The notes beneath the pieces were generated by a model. It was not told the origin of the DNA and ran no database searches. It saw nothing but the letters and a program-made list of their open reading frames with translations. Positions 8,648-17,241 of a DNA stretch of 61,615 bases are shown here, in pieces. The position numbers were made by a program, and so were the translations under genes. Source of the DNA: Bacillota bacterium (lineage in GTDB: Bacteria > Bacillota > Limnochordia > Darwinibacteriales > DTU012); the NCBI GenBank assembly GCA_012521805.1, contig JAAYLQ010000127.1, positions 1-61,615 of the forward strand, read 5' to 3'. How positions within the stretch are numbered: position 1 is the stretch's first letter; each line of letters begins with the position of its first letter.

Positions 8648-9265
8648 ATGCTTTACTACTTCCAACAGCGCTTACCAATTTTGATTGGAGTAGTCCTGCT
8701 GTTTCTGATGGGAATTGCTTTTGGCTCTGCAGCAGTAAAAACATTGTCCCAGGCTCAAATTTCTGACCTAAATAATTATCTGAAAAACTTCTACCGCAGT
8801 TTACCGGAAGACCTGGCCGGCGTCAACCGCCACGCATTGGCAGTCAGGGCAGCAGCCGATAATATTATCAAACTTGGCGGTTTAGTATGGGTGTTAGGCC
8901 TAACCATTATTGGCATTCCCTTGATACTAGGCATTATTTTTGTAAGAGGTTTTGTGCTGGGATTTACAGTTGGTTTTATGATTTCACAACTGGAATTTAA
9001 CGGAGTATTGGTGGCGGCTGCATCACTGCTTCCCCATAATTTACTGCTTGTTCCGGCATTGATTATTGCAGCTACAACAGCCATATCGTTTGCCATTTCA
9101 GCAGTCAAAACATTGATTGGCACATCGGAACGAAGCATTGTGAACCAATTCTTAGCGACTACGATCATTATTGTTTTCAGCAGTGGATTGTTAGCACTGG
9201 CATCCCTGGTGGAACTGTACATTACTCCAATATTAATGCGTTTATCCAGCAGTCTCATACTCTAA
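8648..9265 (+). CDS. spoIIM: stage II sporulation protein M
   Basis: SpoIIM is a polytopic membrane protein of the SpoIID-SpoIIM-SpoIIP engulfment machine, which remodels septal peptidoglycan so that the mother cell can engulf the forespore. The 205-aa product has an N-terminal membrane helix (ILIGVVLLFLMGIAFGSA), a short extracytoplasmic loop, then about four further hydrophobic segments and the characteristic ending LASLVELYITP. GAAGGAGGG precedes ATG 8648. Order spoIIM-xerD-deoB-pdp-dacF is typical of clostridial genomes. Confidence 0.9.
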   Translation: MLYYFQQRLPILIGVVLLFLMGIAFGSAAVKTLSQAQISDLNNYLKNFYRSLPEDLAGVNRHALAVRAAADNIIKLGGLVWVLGLTIIGIPLILGIIFVRGFVLGFTVGFMISQLEFNGVLVAAASLLPHNLLLVPALIIAATTAISFAISAVKTLIGTSERSIVNQFLATTIIIVFSSGLLALASLVELYITPILMRLSSSLIL

Positions 9266-9279
9266 GGAAGGTGGTGGGC

Positions 9280-10200
9280 ATGGAGCAGGAGCGGCATCAC
9301 ATTAGTGAATATCTTAATCACCTTTTAATTGAGAGGGGCTTGAGTGATAATACCATTGCAGCTTACGAAAACGATTTAACTCAATTTTACAATTTCTTGA
9401 AAGCCAACAATATCTCCATCTTTGCTGTTACTCCTAACGCGATTATTGATTTCTTAACGGTTATCGAGGCAGAACTCAAAAGTAAGTCTTCAACCATTGC
9501 TCGCAAGACAGCGGCAATCAGAGGGTTCTATCATTACCTGCTGACCGAAGATTTGATTGACGAAAATCCGCTAGACGCCCTGGACGTGGCCAAATCCGAA
9601 ACCAAGCTGCCTGAAATTTTGACTATTGAAGAAGTGGACAAGCTTTTGAGTATGCCTGATTTAACTACAAAGACTGGATACAGAGATTTAGCCATGATGG
9701 AAGTTCTCTATGCCACAGGACTGCGGGTGAGCGAACTGATCGGTTTAGATCTCGGAGATATTGATCCTTTAGGATATGTGCGCTGTTTTGGAAAAGGCGG
9801 TAAGGAGCGGATTGTGCCGATCGGTACCAAAGCGCTCCGAGCGGTGGAACTCTATATCCAGCGCTGCCGCAGCCGTTTAGTAAAACACCGGAGCGAGACA
9901 GCCCTCTTTGTTAATACCCGGGGCAAACGAATGACCCGGCAGGGTTTTTGGAGAATCCTTAAACAGTACGGTCAGCAGTGTGGTATCAAGAAACCTCTCA
10001 GTCCCCATATTCTGCGGCATTCTTTTGCAACCCATTTAATTGCCAATGGCGCTGATCTGCGCTCAGTACAGCAGATGCTTGGTCATGCAGATATCGCTAC
10101 AACCCAAATTTACACACATCTAACTCGCGAACATCTGCGAACTGTTTACCAGACCAATCATCCGCGCGCGAAGATAAATTCTGCTAGAAAGGATTGCTGA
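9280..10200 (+). CDS. xerD: site-specific tyrosine recombinase XerD
   Basis: XerD acts with XerC at dif sites to resolve chromosome dimers. The 306-aa product has the N-terminal SAM-like core-binding domain (residues 1-100) and the catalytic domain with R149 (ATGLRVSEL), the beta-hairpin lysine in GKGGKERIVPI, H243-R246 (HILRHSF), H269 (MLGHADI) and nucleophile Y278 (TQIYTHL). Start ATG 9280 follows AGGAAGGTGG. Its location in a housekeeping cluster, away from any mobile element, supports the Xer role rather than a phage integrase. Confidence 0.94.
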   Translation: MEQERHHISEYLNHLLIERGLSDNTIAAYENDLTQFYNFLKANNISIFAVTPNAIIDFLTVIEAELKSKSSTIARKTAAIRGFYHYLLTEDLIDENPLDALDVAKSETKLPEILTIEEVDKLLSMPDLTTKTGYRDLAMMEVLYATGLRVSELIGLDLGDIDPLGYVRCFGKGGKERIVPIGTKALRAVELYIQRCRSRLVKHRSETALFVNTRGKRMTRQGFWRILKQYGQQCGIKKPLSPHILRHSFATHLIANGADLRSVQQMLGHADIATTQIYTHLTREHLRTVYQTNHPRAKINSARKDC

Positions 10201-10201
10201 T

Positions 10202-11368
10202 ATGGCTCGATTTGTGTTAATCGTTCTTGATAGTGTGGGGATAGGCGAACTTCCGGATGCTTGGCAGTATAATGATCAGGGCAGCAATACTTTGGCCAAT
10301 CTCGCTCAAGCGGTTAAGGGTTTAAATCTCCCTAATTTAGAAAAGCTAGGTCTTGGCAATATCCACCCAATTGAAGGGGTTAGCCCTCAAACTGAGTCCT
10401 TGGCAGCATGGGGTAAAATGGCGGAACAGTCACCGGGCAAGGATACTACCACCGGTCACTGGGAGCTGGCTGGAATTATTTTAAAGCAGCCCTTTCCAAC
10501 CTATCCGCAAGGTTTTCCGGAAGAAGTGATCTCACGGTTTACTAAAGCAATCGGCAGACCTATCTTAGGCAATATTACTGCATCTGGTACTGAAATAATC
10601 AAAGAGTTAGGCGTAGAGCATATGCGCAGCGGTGCACCAATCGTATATACCTCTGCAGACAGCGTATTTCAAATCGCTGCTCACGAGCAGATTGTACCGG
10701 TTTCGAAGTTATATGAATGGTGTCAAATTGCTAGAGAAATCTTAGTCGGTGAGCATGGCGTAGGCAGAGTAATTGCCCGTCCTTTTTTAGGAGAGCCAGG
10801 CAGTTTTTGGCGGACTCAAAATCGCAAAGACTTCAGTCTTGCTCCCACCGCCCCTACAATCTTAGATTATCTTACCGAACAGCAGATTCCGACAGTAGCA
10901 ATTGGAAAAATCAAAGATATTTTTGCTGGAAGAGGTATTCAAAAACACCTTCCTGCTGGAAACAACCTGGAAACTGTTGCAGCGGTAATTGAAGCGCTTA
11001 AACGCACCAAAACGGGATTGATTTTTGCTAATTGCGTTGATTTTGACACTCTGTGGGGTCATCGCAATGATGTTCAGGGATATGCCCAGGGACTGGAAGA
11101 GTTTGATCAGAATTTGCCCAGAATAATGGAACAGTTAGCCGAGGATGATATTCTCTGCTTGACAGCGGATCACGGATGTGATCCGACTACACCAAGCACT
11201 GATCATTCACGAGAATACGTTCCTTTGCTGGTCTATGGCTCTAAAGTTAAGCCAGTTGACTTGGGCACGAGATCAACCTTCAGCGATATTGCTCAGACAA
11301 TCTGTGAATTTTACGATTTGCAACCGGTATTTCCCGGTAAGAGTTTTTTAGGAAAGCTGGGGAGGTGA
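10202..11368 (+). CDS. deoB: phosphopentomutase
   Basis: DeoB interconverts ribose-1-phosphate (or deoxyribose-1-phosphate) with the 5-phosphate in nucleoside salvage. The 388-aa alkaline-phosphatase-fold product begins with metal motif LDSVGIGELPDA, has the phospho-acceptor threonine in KDTTTGHWEL, and metal ligands in FANCVDFDTLWGHRND and LTADHGCDPTTPSTDHSRE. It starts 1 bp after the xerD stop and is followed 5 bp later by pdp, so pdp releases the pentose-1-phosphate that DeoB isomerises. Confidence 0.96.
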   Translation: MARFVLIVLDSVGIGELPDAWQYNDQGSNTLANLAQAVKGLNLPNLEKLGLGNIHPIEGVSPQTESLAAWGKMAEQSPGKDTTTGHWELAGIILKQPFPTYPQGFPEEVISRFTKAIGRPILGNITASGTEIIKELGVEHMRSGAPIVYTSADSVFQIAAHEQIVPVSKLYEWCQIAREILVGEHGVGRVIARPFLGEPGSFWRTQNRKDFSLAPTAPTILDYLTEQQIPTVAIGKIKDIFAGRGIQKHLPAGNNLETVAAVIEALKRTKTGLIFANCVDFDTLWGHRNDVQGYAQGLEEFDQNLPRIMEQLAEDDILCLTADHGCDPTTPSTDHSREYVPLLVYGSKVKPVDLGTRSTFSDIAQTICEFYDLQPVFPGKSFLGKLGR

Positions 11369-11373
11369 ATTGA

Positions 11374-12684
11374 TTGCGGGCTTATGACTTGATCTTAAAA
11401 AAGCGCAACGGCGGCGAGCTCACCACAGCAGAAATTGAGTTTCTGATCTCAGGCTATACAGCTGGGGAGATTGCAGATTATCAAATGGCGGCTTTGTGCA
11501 TGGCAATTTATTTTCAAGGAATGAGTATCCGAGAAACAGCTGATTTGACGATGGCTATGGCCTACTCAGGGGATGTCAACGATTTATCCGGTATTGAAGG
11601 AACAGTGATTGACAAACATTCAACCGGCGGAGTGGGTGATACCACCACACTTATTGTAGCCCCGTTAGTAGCAAGCTGCGGGGTGCCGGTAGCCAAAATG
11701 TCCGGAAGGGGTTTGGGTCATACCGGTGGTACGATTGACAAATTAGAGAGCATCCCCGGTTTTCAAACAGAAATCTCTCAGACAGAGTTCGTTCAACAGG
11801 TTAATCAGATTAAGCTTGGCCTCATCGCTCAAACAGAGGCCCTCGTTCCTGCTGACAAGCAGCTGTATGCGCTCCGGGATGTTACCGCCACAGTTGATTC
11901 TATTCCGCTGATTGCTGCCTCAATCATGAGCAAGAAAATCGCATCAGGTGCTGATGGATTTGTTTTGGACGTTAAAACTGGTCGTGGTGCCTTGATGCAG
12001 AATTATGCGCAGTCAGAAGTTCTGGCAAAAACAATGGTTGCAATAGGTAAAAAGGTAGGCAAGCCTACTGTAGCGTTAATCACAGATATGGACCAACCTC
12101 TAGGTTATGCAGTTGGAAACGCCCTGGAGGTAAAGGAAGCAATCTCAGTTTTATCCGGACAAGGAGCAGCAGATTTGACAGATCTGTGTCTCCATCTTGG
12201 TGCTGAGATGTTGGTGCTTGCGGGACATTCTCCTAATCAGGAATCCGGCTATAAGGTGGTAGAGCAAAAGCTAAAGTCCAAAGCTGGATTAGAAAAATTC
12301 CGTGAGCTGATCAGCTGGCAGGGCGGTGACCCTAGGGTTGTTGGTGACTTATCACTTCTGCCGCAAGCATCATATCAGACAGAGGTCCGCAGCAGGCAAT
12401 CTGGGTATGTCAGCAGTATTGATGCCCTTAAAATTGGCAGCATTGCTATGCAGCTTGGAGCAGGTCGGAAAACAAAAAACAGCAGCATTGACCTTGGTGT
12501 CGGAATTGAGTTAAAAGCCAAAGTTGGTGGTTACGTTGAACGAGACCAGCCGTTAGCTGTAATTCACAGCAATCAACCGCTGCAGCAGGAACCACAATTG
12601 GTGTTAAATGCATTCAGCATCAGCCAAGCCAGGCCGCAGCAGCGGCCACTAATCTGGGCAAAAATAACTGAGGCAGATGTATAA
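11374..12684 (+). CDS. pdp: pyrimidine-nucleoside phosphorylase
   Basis: Phosphorolyses uridine and (deoxy)thymidine to free base and (deoxy)ribose-1-phosphate. The 436-aa product has the small alpha domain (QMAALCMAIYFQGM), phosphate site KHSTGGVGDTTTL, the glycine-rich SGRGLGHTGGTIDKLESI, and LRDVTATVDSIPLIAASIMSKK. Start is TTG 11374, behind GGGGAGGTGA, which also contains the deoB stop. Length and motifs fit the pdp/deoA family. A TATAAT at 12680-12685 overlapping its stop might serve dacF. Confidence 0.95.
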   Translation: MRAYDLILKKRNGGELTTAEIEFLISGYTAGEIADYQMAALCMAIYFQGMSIRETADLTMAMAYSGDVNDLSGIEGTVIDKHSTGGVGDTTTLIVAPLVASCGVPVAKMSGRGLGHTGGTIDKLESIPGFQTEISQTEFVQQVNQIKLGLIAQTEALVPADKQLYALRDVTATVDSIPLIAASIMSKKIASGADGFVLDVKTGRGALMQNYAQSEVLAKTMVAIGKKVGKPTVALITDMDQPLGYAVGNALEVKEAISVLSGQGAADLTDLCLHLGAEMLVLAGHSPNQESGYKVVEQKLKSKAGLEKFRELISWQGGDPRVVGDLSLLPQASYQTEVRSRQSGYVSSIDALKIGSIAMQLGAGRKTKNSSIDLGVGIELKAKVGGYVERDQPLAVIHSNQPLQQEPQLVLNAFSISQARPQQRPLIWAKITEADV

Positions 12685-12734
12685 TAAGGCACCAGTCCCC
12701 ATATGCATTTAAAGAAGGGGGAGGTTGGTGCACA

Positions 12735-13916
12735 ATGAGTCATATCCGCTTGAGGCCGATTATTTTTATAACTGCCGCGGTTTTATGTTTTTCAATATCT
12801 GTTTCGGCAGTCGAATTGGACCTAACAGTCAAGGCTGCCTTGTTAATGGATGCCCACAGCGGCCAAATATTTTACGAAAAAGATATCGATGAGCCGCTGC
12901 CGATTGCCAGCATATCCAAACTGATGACCCTGGTTCTAGTTCTAGAAGCCTTAGACGCAGAAAAGATTGCTCTTTCTGATGTAGTTACTACCAGTGACTA
13001 CGCAGCCTCCATGGGGGGATCCCAGGTTTGGCTGGAACCAGGAGAACAGCTAACTCTCCAGGAGCTGCTGTATGCGATAGCGGTAGGTTCGGCAAATGAC
13101 GCAGCGGTGGCTGTAGCAGAATATCTGGCTGGATCCGAAGCTGCTTTTGCAGAGAGGATGAACCAGCGGGCAGAAGAGTTGGGCTTAACTAACACTGAAT
13201 TTAGTAATGCCAGTGGTCTGCCGCCAAACCTGCTGGGTGGCAGTGGCAGACAAGTAATGAGTGCCAGAGATGTGGCGACTTTGGCTCGGCATGCGTTAAC
13301 TGTGCCGCTGTTATTGGAATTTGTTTCAACTTACGAATACACAATGCGAGCCGACTCAACAAAAAAGCCAGTGCTCTGGAACTACAACAAACTGCTCCGC
13401 CGCTATCCGGGAGTTGATGGATTAAAAACAGGATTTACCACCGAGGCTGGATACTGCTTAGCAGCTACCGCTGAACGGGATGGACTAAGGCTGATTGCAG
13501 TTGTTCTTGGCAGTAAGAACGAAGCCAGCCGTGAAAGTGATGTTACAAAACTGCTGAATTATGGTTTTAGTGAGTATACCAGACACCTTGTCTTACCGAA
13601 GCAGTCTGTTGTAGGAGAAATAGTTGTACCGAAGGGTATTCCGGAAACTGTTAATGTAGTTGTGAGTCAAGACTTTTTTGTTACAGTAAAAAGAGGCGAG
13701 CAAGCTCAGATCAGTACCGAAATCACAATTTATGATACTCTGTCAGTGCCAATTACCACCGATACAGCAGTCGGTAAGATTACTGCGTTCCTGGATGGAC
13801 AGTTTTTATCAGAAATTGAGCTGATTCCGGAAATTGATGTGGCAAAAGCAGGCATAACAGATTTGATCATCCGGATCTTTCAGCACATGGTTTACCAATT
13901 GACCGAAGGAAGCTGA
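12735..13916 (+). CDS. dacF: D-alanyl-D-alanine carboxypeptidase (penicillin-binding protein 5 family)
   Basis: Trims the terminal D-Ala of peptidoglycan pentapeptides outside the membrane. The 393-aa product has a signal peptide (hydrophobic PIIFITAAVLCFSISVS), the three PBP5 active-site motifs SISK (SxxK serine), SAN in the VGSANDAAVAVAE segment, and KTG in GLKTGFTTEAGY. A beta-rich PBP5_C domain and a C-terminal amphipathic helix for membrane attachment (ITDLIIRIFQHMVYQLT) follow. Position immediately upstream of spoIIAA is that of B. subtilis dacF. Here a terminator and a separate sigma-H promoter lie between them. Confidence 0.92.
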   Translation: MSHIRLRPIIFITAAVLCFSISVSAVELDLTVKAALLMDAHSGQIFYEKDIDEPLPIASISKLMTLVLVLEALDAEKIALSDVVTTSDYAASMGGSQVWLEPGEQLTLQELLYAIAVGSANDAAVAVAEYLAGSEAAFAERMNQRAEELGLTNTEFSNASGLPPNLLGGSGRQVMSARDVATLARHALTVPLLLEFVSTYEYTMRADSTKKPVLWNYNKLLRRYPGVDGLKTGFTTEAGYCLAATAERDGLRLIAVVLGSKNEASRESDVTKLLNYGFSEYTRHLVLPKQSVVGEIVVPKGIPETVNVVVSQDFFVTVKRGEQAQISTEITIYDTLSVPITTDTAVGKITAFLDGQFLSEIELIPEIDVAKAGITDLIIRIFQHMVYQLTEGS

Positions 13917-13932
13917 ATTAGCTTCCTTTTTT
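13906..13932 (+). terminator. terminator overlapping the dacF stop codon
   Basis: AAGGAAGCT pairs with AGCTTCCTT around GAATT, followed by a T tract. The dacF TGA (13914-13916) lies at the top of the 5' arm. It insulates the spoIIA operon from dacF transcription. Confidence 0.88.
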
Positions 13933-13941
13933 GTTTCTAGA

Positions 13942-13970
13942 GCAGGAATTTACAGGTAAAGGATGAATAA
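13942..13970 (+). promoter_or_regulatory. sigma-H promoter of the spoIIA operon
   Basis: GCAGGAATT (13942-13950), 11 nt, then GATGAATAA (13962-13970): a full match to the sigma-H consensus RNAGGAWWW-N11/12-RNNGAATWW. It lies 50 bp upstream of the spoIIAA start and just after a terminator. The B. subtilis spoIIA operon is known to be sigma-H dependent, so position, strand and sequence agree. Spo0A boxes were not identified. Confidence 0.85.
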
Positions 13971-14020
13971 GTACAAAATAGCAAACTTTTCAAAAATGGA
14001 TCGCGAGGGGAGGAACAAAA

Positions 14021-14353
14021 TTGCTGTCGTCGGAAACGGTGAACGGGGCTCTAATTATTACACTCGAAGGTGAACTAGATCTGCATACTGCACCACCCTT
14101 TAAGCAGTATGTTGATGAGCAGCTGGCTGGTAATGACCTGATTAAAGATTTAATTCTTCGCATGGATAAGATTAAATTTATCGATAGTTCTGGGCTGGGA
14201 GTAATTTTGGGGCGCTATAAACAAATCCAGAAGCGTGGAGGCAGACTGATTTTTGTTGCCTGCAGCCCTCAAGTGTACCGTATTCTTAAATTATCCGGTA
14301 TGCAGAAAATTGCTTACTTTACTGATTCAGTAAAAGAAGCACTATCTTTATAA
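14021..14353 (+). CDS. spoIIAA: anti-sigma F factor antagonist
   Basis: SpoIIAA is the STAS-domain anti-anti-sigma factor. When dephosphorylated in the forespore it binds SpoIIAB and frees sigma F. The 110-aa product shows EGELDLHTAPPF and the phosphorylation loop FIDSSGLGVILGRYK, where the second serine (S57) corresponds to the residue phosphorylated by SpoIIAB. Start is TTG 14021, 7 nt after GGGGAGG. First gene of spoIIAA-spoIIAB-sigF. Confidence 0.95.
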   Translation: MLSSETVNGALIITLEGELDLHTAPPFKQYVDEQLAGNDLIKDLILRMDKIKFIDSSGLGVILGRYKQIQKRGGRLIFVACSPQVYRILKLSGMQKIAYFTDSVKEALSL

Positions 14354-14369
14354 GGGGGAGGAGTAAGAA

Positions 14370-14801
14370 ATGGAGGTTAAAAATTGGATTAAAATAGAAT
14401 TTCCGAGTGAATCAGTAAATGTGATGTTTGCTCGGACAGCGATTGCTCTGTTCGCATCCCAATTGGAACTTACTCTTGAAGAAATTGAAGAAATTAAAGT
14501 TGCAGTATCCGAGGCGGTATCCAACTGTGTAATCCATGCATATCGCAACAGTTATGGGAATATTGTTCTAACTGCCCAATACTCCGACGCTGAACTGGAA
14601 GTCACTGTAGAGGACTTTGGCTGCGGTATCCCCGATATCGAACAAGCTTCGGAAGCAAGTTTCACAACAATTCCAGAAGAACGAATGGGTTTAGGATTAG
14701 TTTTTATCCACGAACTAATGGATCATGTTACAATCACATCTGCAGTTGGGAAAGGCACAAAAGTAGTGATGACTAAAACAGTACCGGAAAACAGAGGATA
14801 G
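14370..14801 (+). CDS. spoIIAB: anti-sigma F factor, serine kinase
   Basis: SpoIIAB binds and inactivates sigma F in predivisional and mother cells and phosphorylates SpoIIAA. The 143-aa GHKL ATPase shows the N box VSEAVSNCVIHAYRN, the G1 box VEDFGCGIPD and the G2 region RMGLGLVFIHELMD. ATG 14370 follows GGGGGAGGAG. It lies 16 bp after spoIIAA and 8 bp before sigF. Confidence 0.95.
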   Translation: MEVKNWIKIEFPSESVNVMFARTAIALFASQLELTLEEIEEIKVAVSEAVSNCVIHAYRNSYGNIVLTAQYSDAELEVTVEDFGCGIPDIEQASEASFTTIPEERMGLGLVFIHELMDHVTITSAVGKGTKVVMTKTVPENRG

Positions 14802-14809
14802 GTTTAAAG

Positions 14810-15565
14810 ATGAGCAGCTGGTCGATGGATTTCAGCGAATATCCGGTGTTATCTGGTAAAGAAGTGCACACTCTGCTCAAACAAACGAAATTAGGGGATA
14901 ATGAAGCTAGACAGAAATTGATAGAGTCCAATCTGCGTTTAGTGCGAAGTATTGTAGCACGCTTTGCAGACCGCGGTCACGAAATGGACGACTTGTTTCA
15001 AATCGGATGTATTGGTTTAGTTAAAGCGATTGATGATTTTGATCTATCTTATGATGTAAAGTTTTCCACTTACGCTGTTCCTAAAATCATAGGAGAAATA
15101 AAACGCTATATCAGAGAGTCATCTCCACTAAAAGTGTCCCGATCTCTACGGGAACTCGCAAGTAGAGGGATTGCGGTCAAAGATCAGTTAACTAAGAAGT
15201 TAGGACGCACTCCACTGATCAGTGAGATCGCTCAAGAACTTGGTACTGCGAAAGAAGATTTAATTGCTGCCTTGGAGGCTGTATCCCCGGTTCTTTCGCT
15301 GCAGCAGGTGGTTCACGAAGATGAGGGTGATTCCATCCTGCTAGAGGACCAAGTGGCGGTTGAACCAGAAGAAACTTCTCTATACTTAAAGGACATACTC
15401 CGAAGACTTGATGAAACTGAGCGGCGGTTATTGCTGCTGCGTTATATAGCTGAGAAGAGCCAGATGGAGGTTGCAGCTGATATTGGGATCTCGCAAGCAC
15501 AAGTGTCACGCATTGAGAAGAGAATTCTACAGCAGCTTAGGAAACAACTGCAGACGAAAGGATGA
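14810..15565 (+). CDS. sigF: forespore sigma factor sigma F
   Basis: First compartment-specific sigma factor of sporulation, active in the forespore. The 251-aa product has region 2 (IESNLRLVRSIVARF, DDLFQIGCIGLVKAIDDFD, KFSTYAVPKIIGEIKRYIR), region 3 (VSRSLRELA) and region 4 (AADIGISQAQVSRIEKRIL). Its position after spoIIAB separates it from the paralogue sigma G. It begins 8 bp after spoIIAB and would be co-transcribed from the sigma-H promoter. Confidence 0.96.
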   Translation: MSSWSMDFSEYPVLSGKEVHTLLKQTKLGDNEARQKLIESNLRLVRSIVARFADRGHEMDDLFQIGCIGLVKAIDDFDLSYDVKFSTYAVPKIIGEIKRYIRESSPLKVSRSLRELASRGIAVKDQLTKKLGRTPLISEIAQELGTAKEDLIAALEAVSPVLSLQQVVHEDEGDSILLEDQVAVEPEETSLYLKDILRRLDETERRLLLLRYIAEKSQMEVAADIGISQAQVSRIEKRILQQLRKQLQTKG

Positions 15566-15574
15566 GGTTTTTCA

Positions 15575-16393
15575 GTGGCAGCAGATCTGCATCTACACAC
15601 CACAGCTTCAGACGGGAGTTGGACTCCAACAGAGTTAGTTTATAAAGCAATTGAACTGGATTTGTCAGCAATCGCGATAACTGACCATGATACAATTGAT
15701 GGTATCGCAGCTGTCGAAGCAGAAGCCTTTCCGGAATTGGCAATCATCCCAGGGATTGAATTTAGTACCGAGTACCAGGACCATGAGGTTCATATTCTTG
15801 GATACGGAATTGATATCAGCAGTGCCCAGCTGCTGGCAGTACTGCAGCAGCTGAAATCTGAACGAGAAGAGCGGGCACTTGCTATGGTGGAAAAGCTAAA
15901 CAAGCTTGGTTATGCTGTGGACTATGAGCATGTGCGGAGGCTTGCCGGTTCAGGTGTAATTGGGCGGGTGCATATAGCCCAGGCCCTGATTGAATTGGGT
16001 TATACTGCCAGTATTAAAGAAAGTTTCAGCAGGTTTCTAGCTTTTAATGCACCAGCGTATGTACCCCGTAAAAAATTAACAAGCAGGCAGGCTGTGGAAC
16101 TTATTAAAGCTGTTGGAGGAGTACCGGTTTTAGCCCATCCGGGACTGATAGGGGATGATCATATCGTTGTAGAACTGGTTAACTTGGGAATAGATGGCTT
16201 AGAGGTAATCCACTCCAACCATACTGCATCCCAGATTCGCCAGTATGCCCGGATGGTAGACGAGTTCCATCTGTTGCCTACCGGAGGTTCAGACTGCCAC
16301 GGCCCTAAAGGTAAAGATGAGATCTTAATCGGCAGATATCTGATTCCTGACCAGTGGGTTAAAAATCTGCAGTTCCAGTTAACAAAATCATGA
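15575..16393 (+). CDS. PHP-domain phosphoesterase
   Basis: A PHP-fold metallophosphoesterase of the YciV/TrpH type; members hydrolyse 3',5'-nucleoside bisphosphates (pAp) or short RNA 5' ends. Motifs: DLHLHTTASDGSWTP (HxH metal site), ITDHDTIDG, PGIEFSTEY, HILGYGID, VLAHPGL and GGSDCHGPK. Length 272 aa is normal. Start GTG 15575 follows AGGATGAGG, which also holds the sigF stop, so the gene could be co-expressed with sigF. No signal peptide. Any sporulation role is inference from position. Confidence 0.85.
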   Translation: MAADLHLHTTASDGSWTPTELVYKAIELDLSAIAITDHDTIDGIAAVEAEAFPELAIIPGIEFSTEYQDHEVHILGYGIDISSAQLLAVLQQLKSEREERALAMVEKLNKLGYAVDYEHVRRLAGSGVIGRVHIAQALIELGYTASIKESFSRFLAFNAPAYVPRKKLTSRQAVELIKAVGGVPVLAHPGLIGDDHIVVELVNLGIDGLEVIHSNHTASQIRQYARMVDEFHLLPTGGSDCHGPKGKDEILIGRYLIPDQWVKNLQFQLTKS

Positions 16394-16508
16394 TCTATTC
16401 CCGCTTTTTACTTGCAGGTTAACAATTGGCAGGCAGCGAATAGACCTAACAGACACCAAACCATCCTAATAAGTTGATCGACCAATATTCACAAAAGGAG
16501 TGGCGGAT

Positions 16509-17054
16509 TTGTTGGAGCTTTATGGCGAAAAGGTTATGCTGCGACCAATTGAGCAGGCTGATTATGACCGCATAATCAGCTGGAGTAAGTACGATGAAAT
16601 ACAATATTTTAGCGACGGTGACTATCCCACAACCGTAGAGGAATGTGAAGAGTGGGTCAAGCGGGCTGAAAGCAACCGTTACCAGGTCAGATTTGGAATA
16701 GTGCTCAACAGGACAATTATTGGAGATATTGAACTGGATCAAATTACCTGGCGCAGCGGTGATGCTGAATTGAGGATCCGGATTGGCGAGAGAGGTTTAT
16801 GGGATCGGGGCTACGGAACAGATGCGGTTAAGGTTTTATTAAAATATGCTTTTTTTAATATGAATCTATCTCGGATTTATTTAAAAGTTTATACCGATAA
16901 CGAGCGGGCTATTAGATGTTATCATAAAGCTGGTTTTAAGAAAGAAGGCCGATTAACTCGGGAAACTGACTCCGGCAGCCGTGAAATTTATTTAATGCGG
17001 ATCCTAAAATCTGAGTTTGAGCGGAAACAGGCACGCTTGAGCAATGCTGGCTAA
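16509..17054 (+). CDS. GNAT family N-acetyltransferase (RimJ/RimL type)
   Basis: An acetyl-CoA-dependent N-acetyltransferase of the Acetyltransf_3 group. Visible are the N-terminal strand VMLRPIEQADYDRI, the acetyl-CoA loop region IGERGLWDRGYGTDAV and the C-terminal NERAIRCYHKAGFKKEGRL. I choose TTG 16509 (181 aa), 8 nt after AAAGGAG; the frame opens at GTG 16500 but that overlaps the ribosome site. Substrate unknown: related enzymes acetylate ribosomal proteins, amino acids or polyamines. It is flanked by a 115-bp gap and a strong terminator, so probably monocistronic. Confidence 0.82.
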   Translation: MLELYGEKVMLRPIEQADYDRIISWSKYDEIQYFSDGDYPTTVEECEEWVKRAESNRYQVRFGIVLNRTIIGDIELDQITWRSGDAELRIRIGERGLWDRGYGTDAVKVLLKYAFFNMNLSRIYLKVYTDNERAIRCYHKAGFKKEGRLTRETDSGSREIYLMRILKSEFERKQARLSNAG

Positions 17055-17067
17055 TCCACTAGAAAAA

Positions 17068-17097
17068 ACAAGCTGTACAAAAGCAGCTTGTTTTTTT
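17068..17097 (+). terminator. rho-independent terminator after the GNAT gene
   Basis: ACAAGCTG (17068-17075) pairs with CAGCTTGT (17084-17091) around an 8-nt loop, with a T7 tract and an A-rich upstream arm. Confidence 0.88.
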
Positions 17098-17170
17098 CTG
17101 TCTGCCTACAATAACAGCTTGTACATGGCGAATAATCTATCTGTGACGACAGAGGATTTTGTGGGATGGA

Positions 17171-17209
17171 CAAGGATTTGGAATAATTATGTCGAACACG
17201 TTTAGTGTT
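17171..17209 (+). promoter_or_regulatory. candidate promoter and inverted repeat upstream of exbB
   Basis: CAAGGATTT (17171-17179), 11 nt, GTCGAACAC (17191-17199) has the same architecture and AGGATTT/GTCGAA cores as the sigH promoter at 45416, but has three deviations from the sigma-H consensus, including GAAC for GAAT. Overlapping its end, AACAC-GTTTA-GTGTT (17195-17209) is a perfect 5-bp inverted repeat that could be an operator. Both are by-eye calls. Confidence 0.3.
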
Positions 17210-17241
17210 AAGCTTTGTTAATGAACATTGGAGGGGTAGTA

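Noticed and set aside
8524..8766. Plus-strand frame overlapping the phosphatase end and spoIIM start
   Set aside because: Shares its region with two convincing genes in other frames and has no ribosome site.
9280..10200. Tyrosine recombinase as a sign of an integrated element
   Set aside because: Context spoIIM-xerD-deoB and length fit housekeeping XerD; no att repeats or phage genes nearby.
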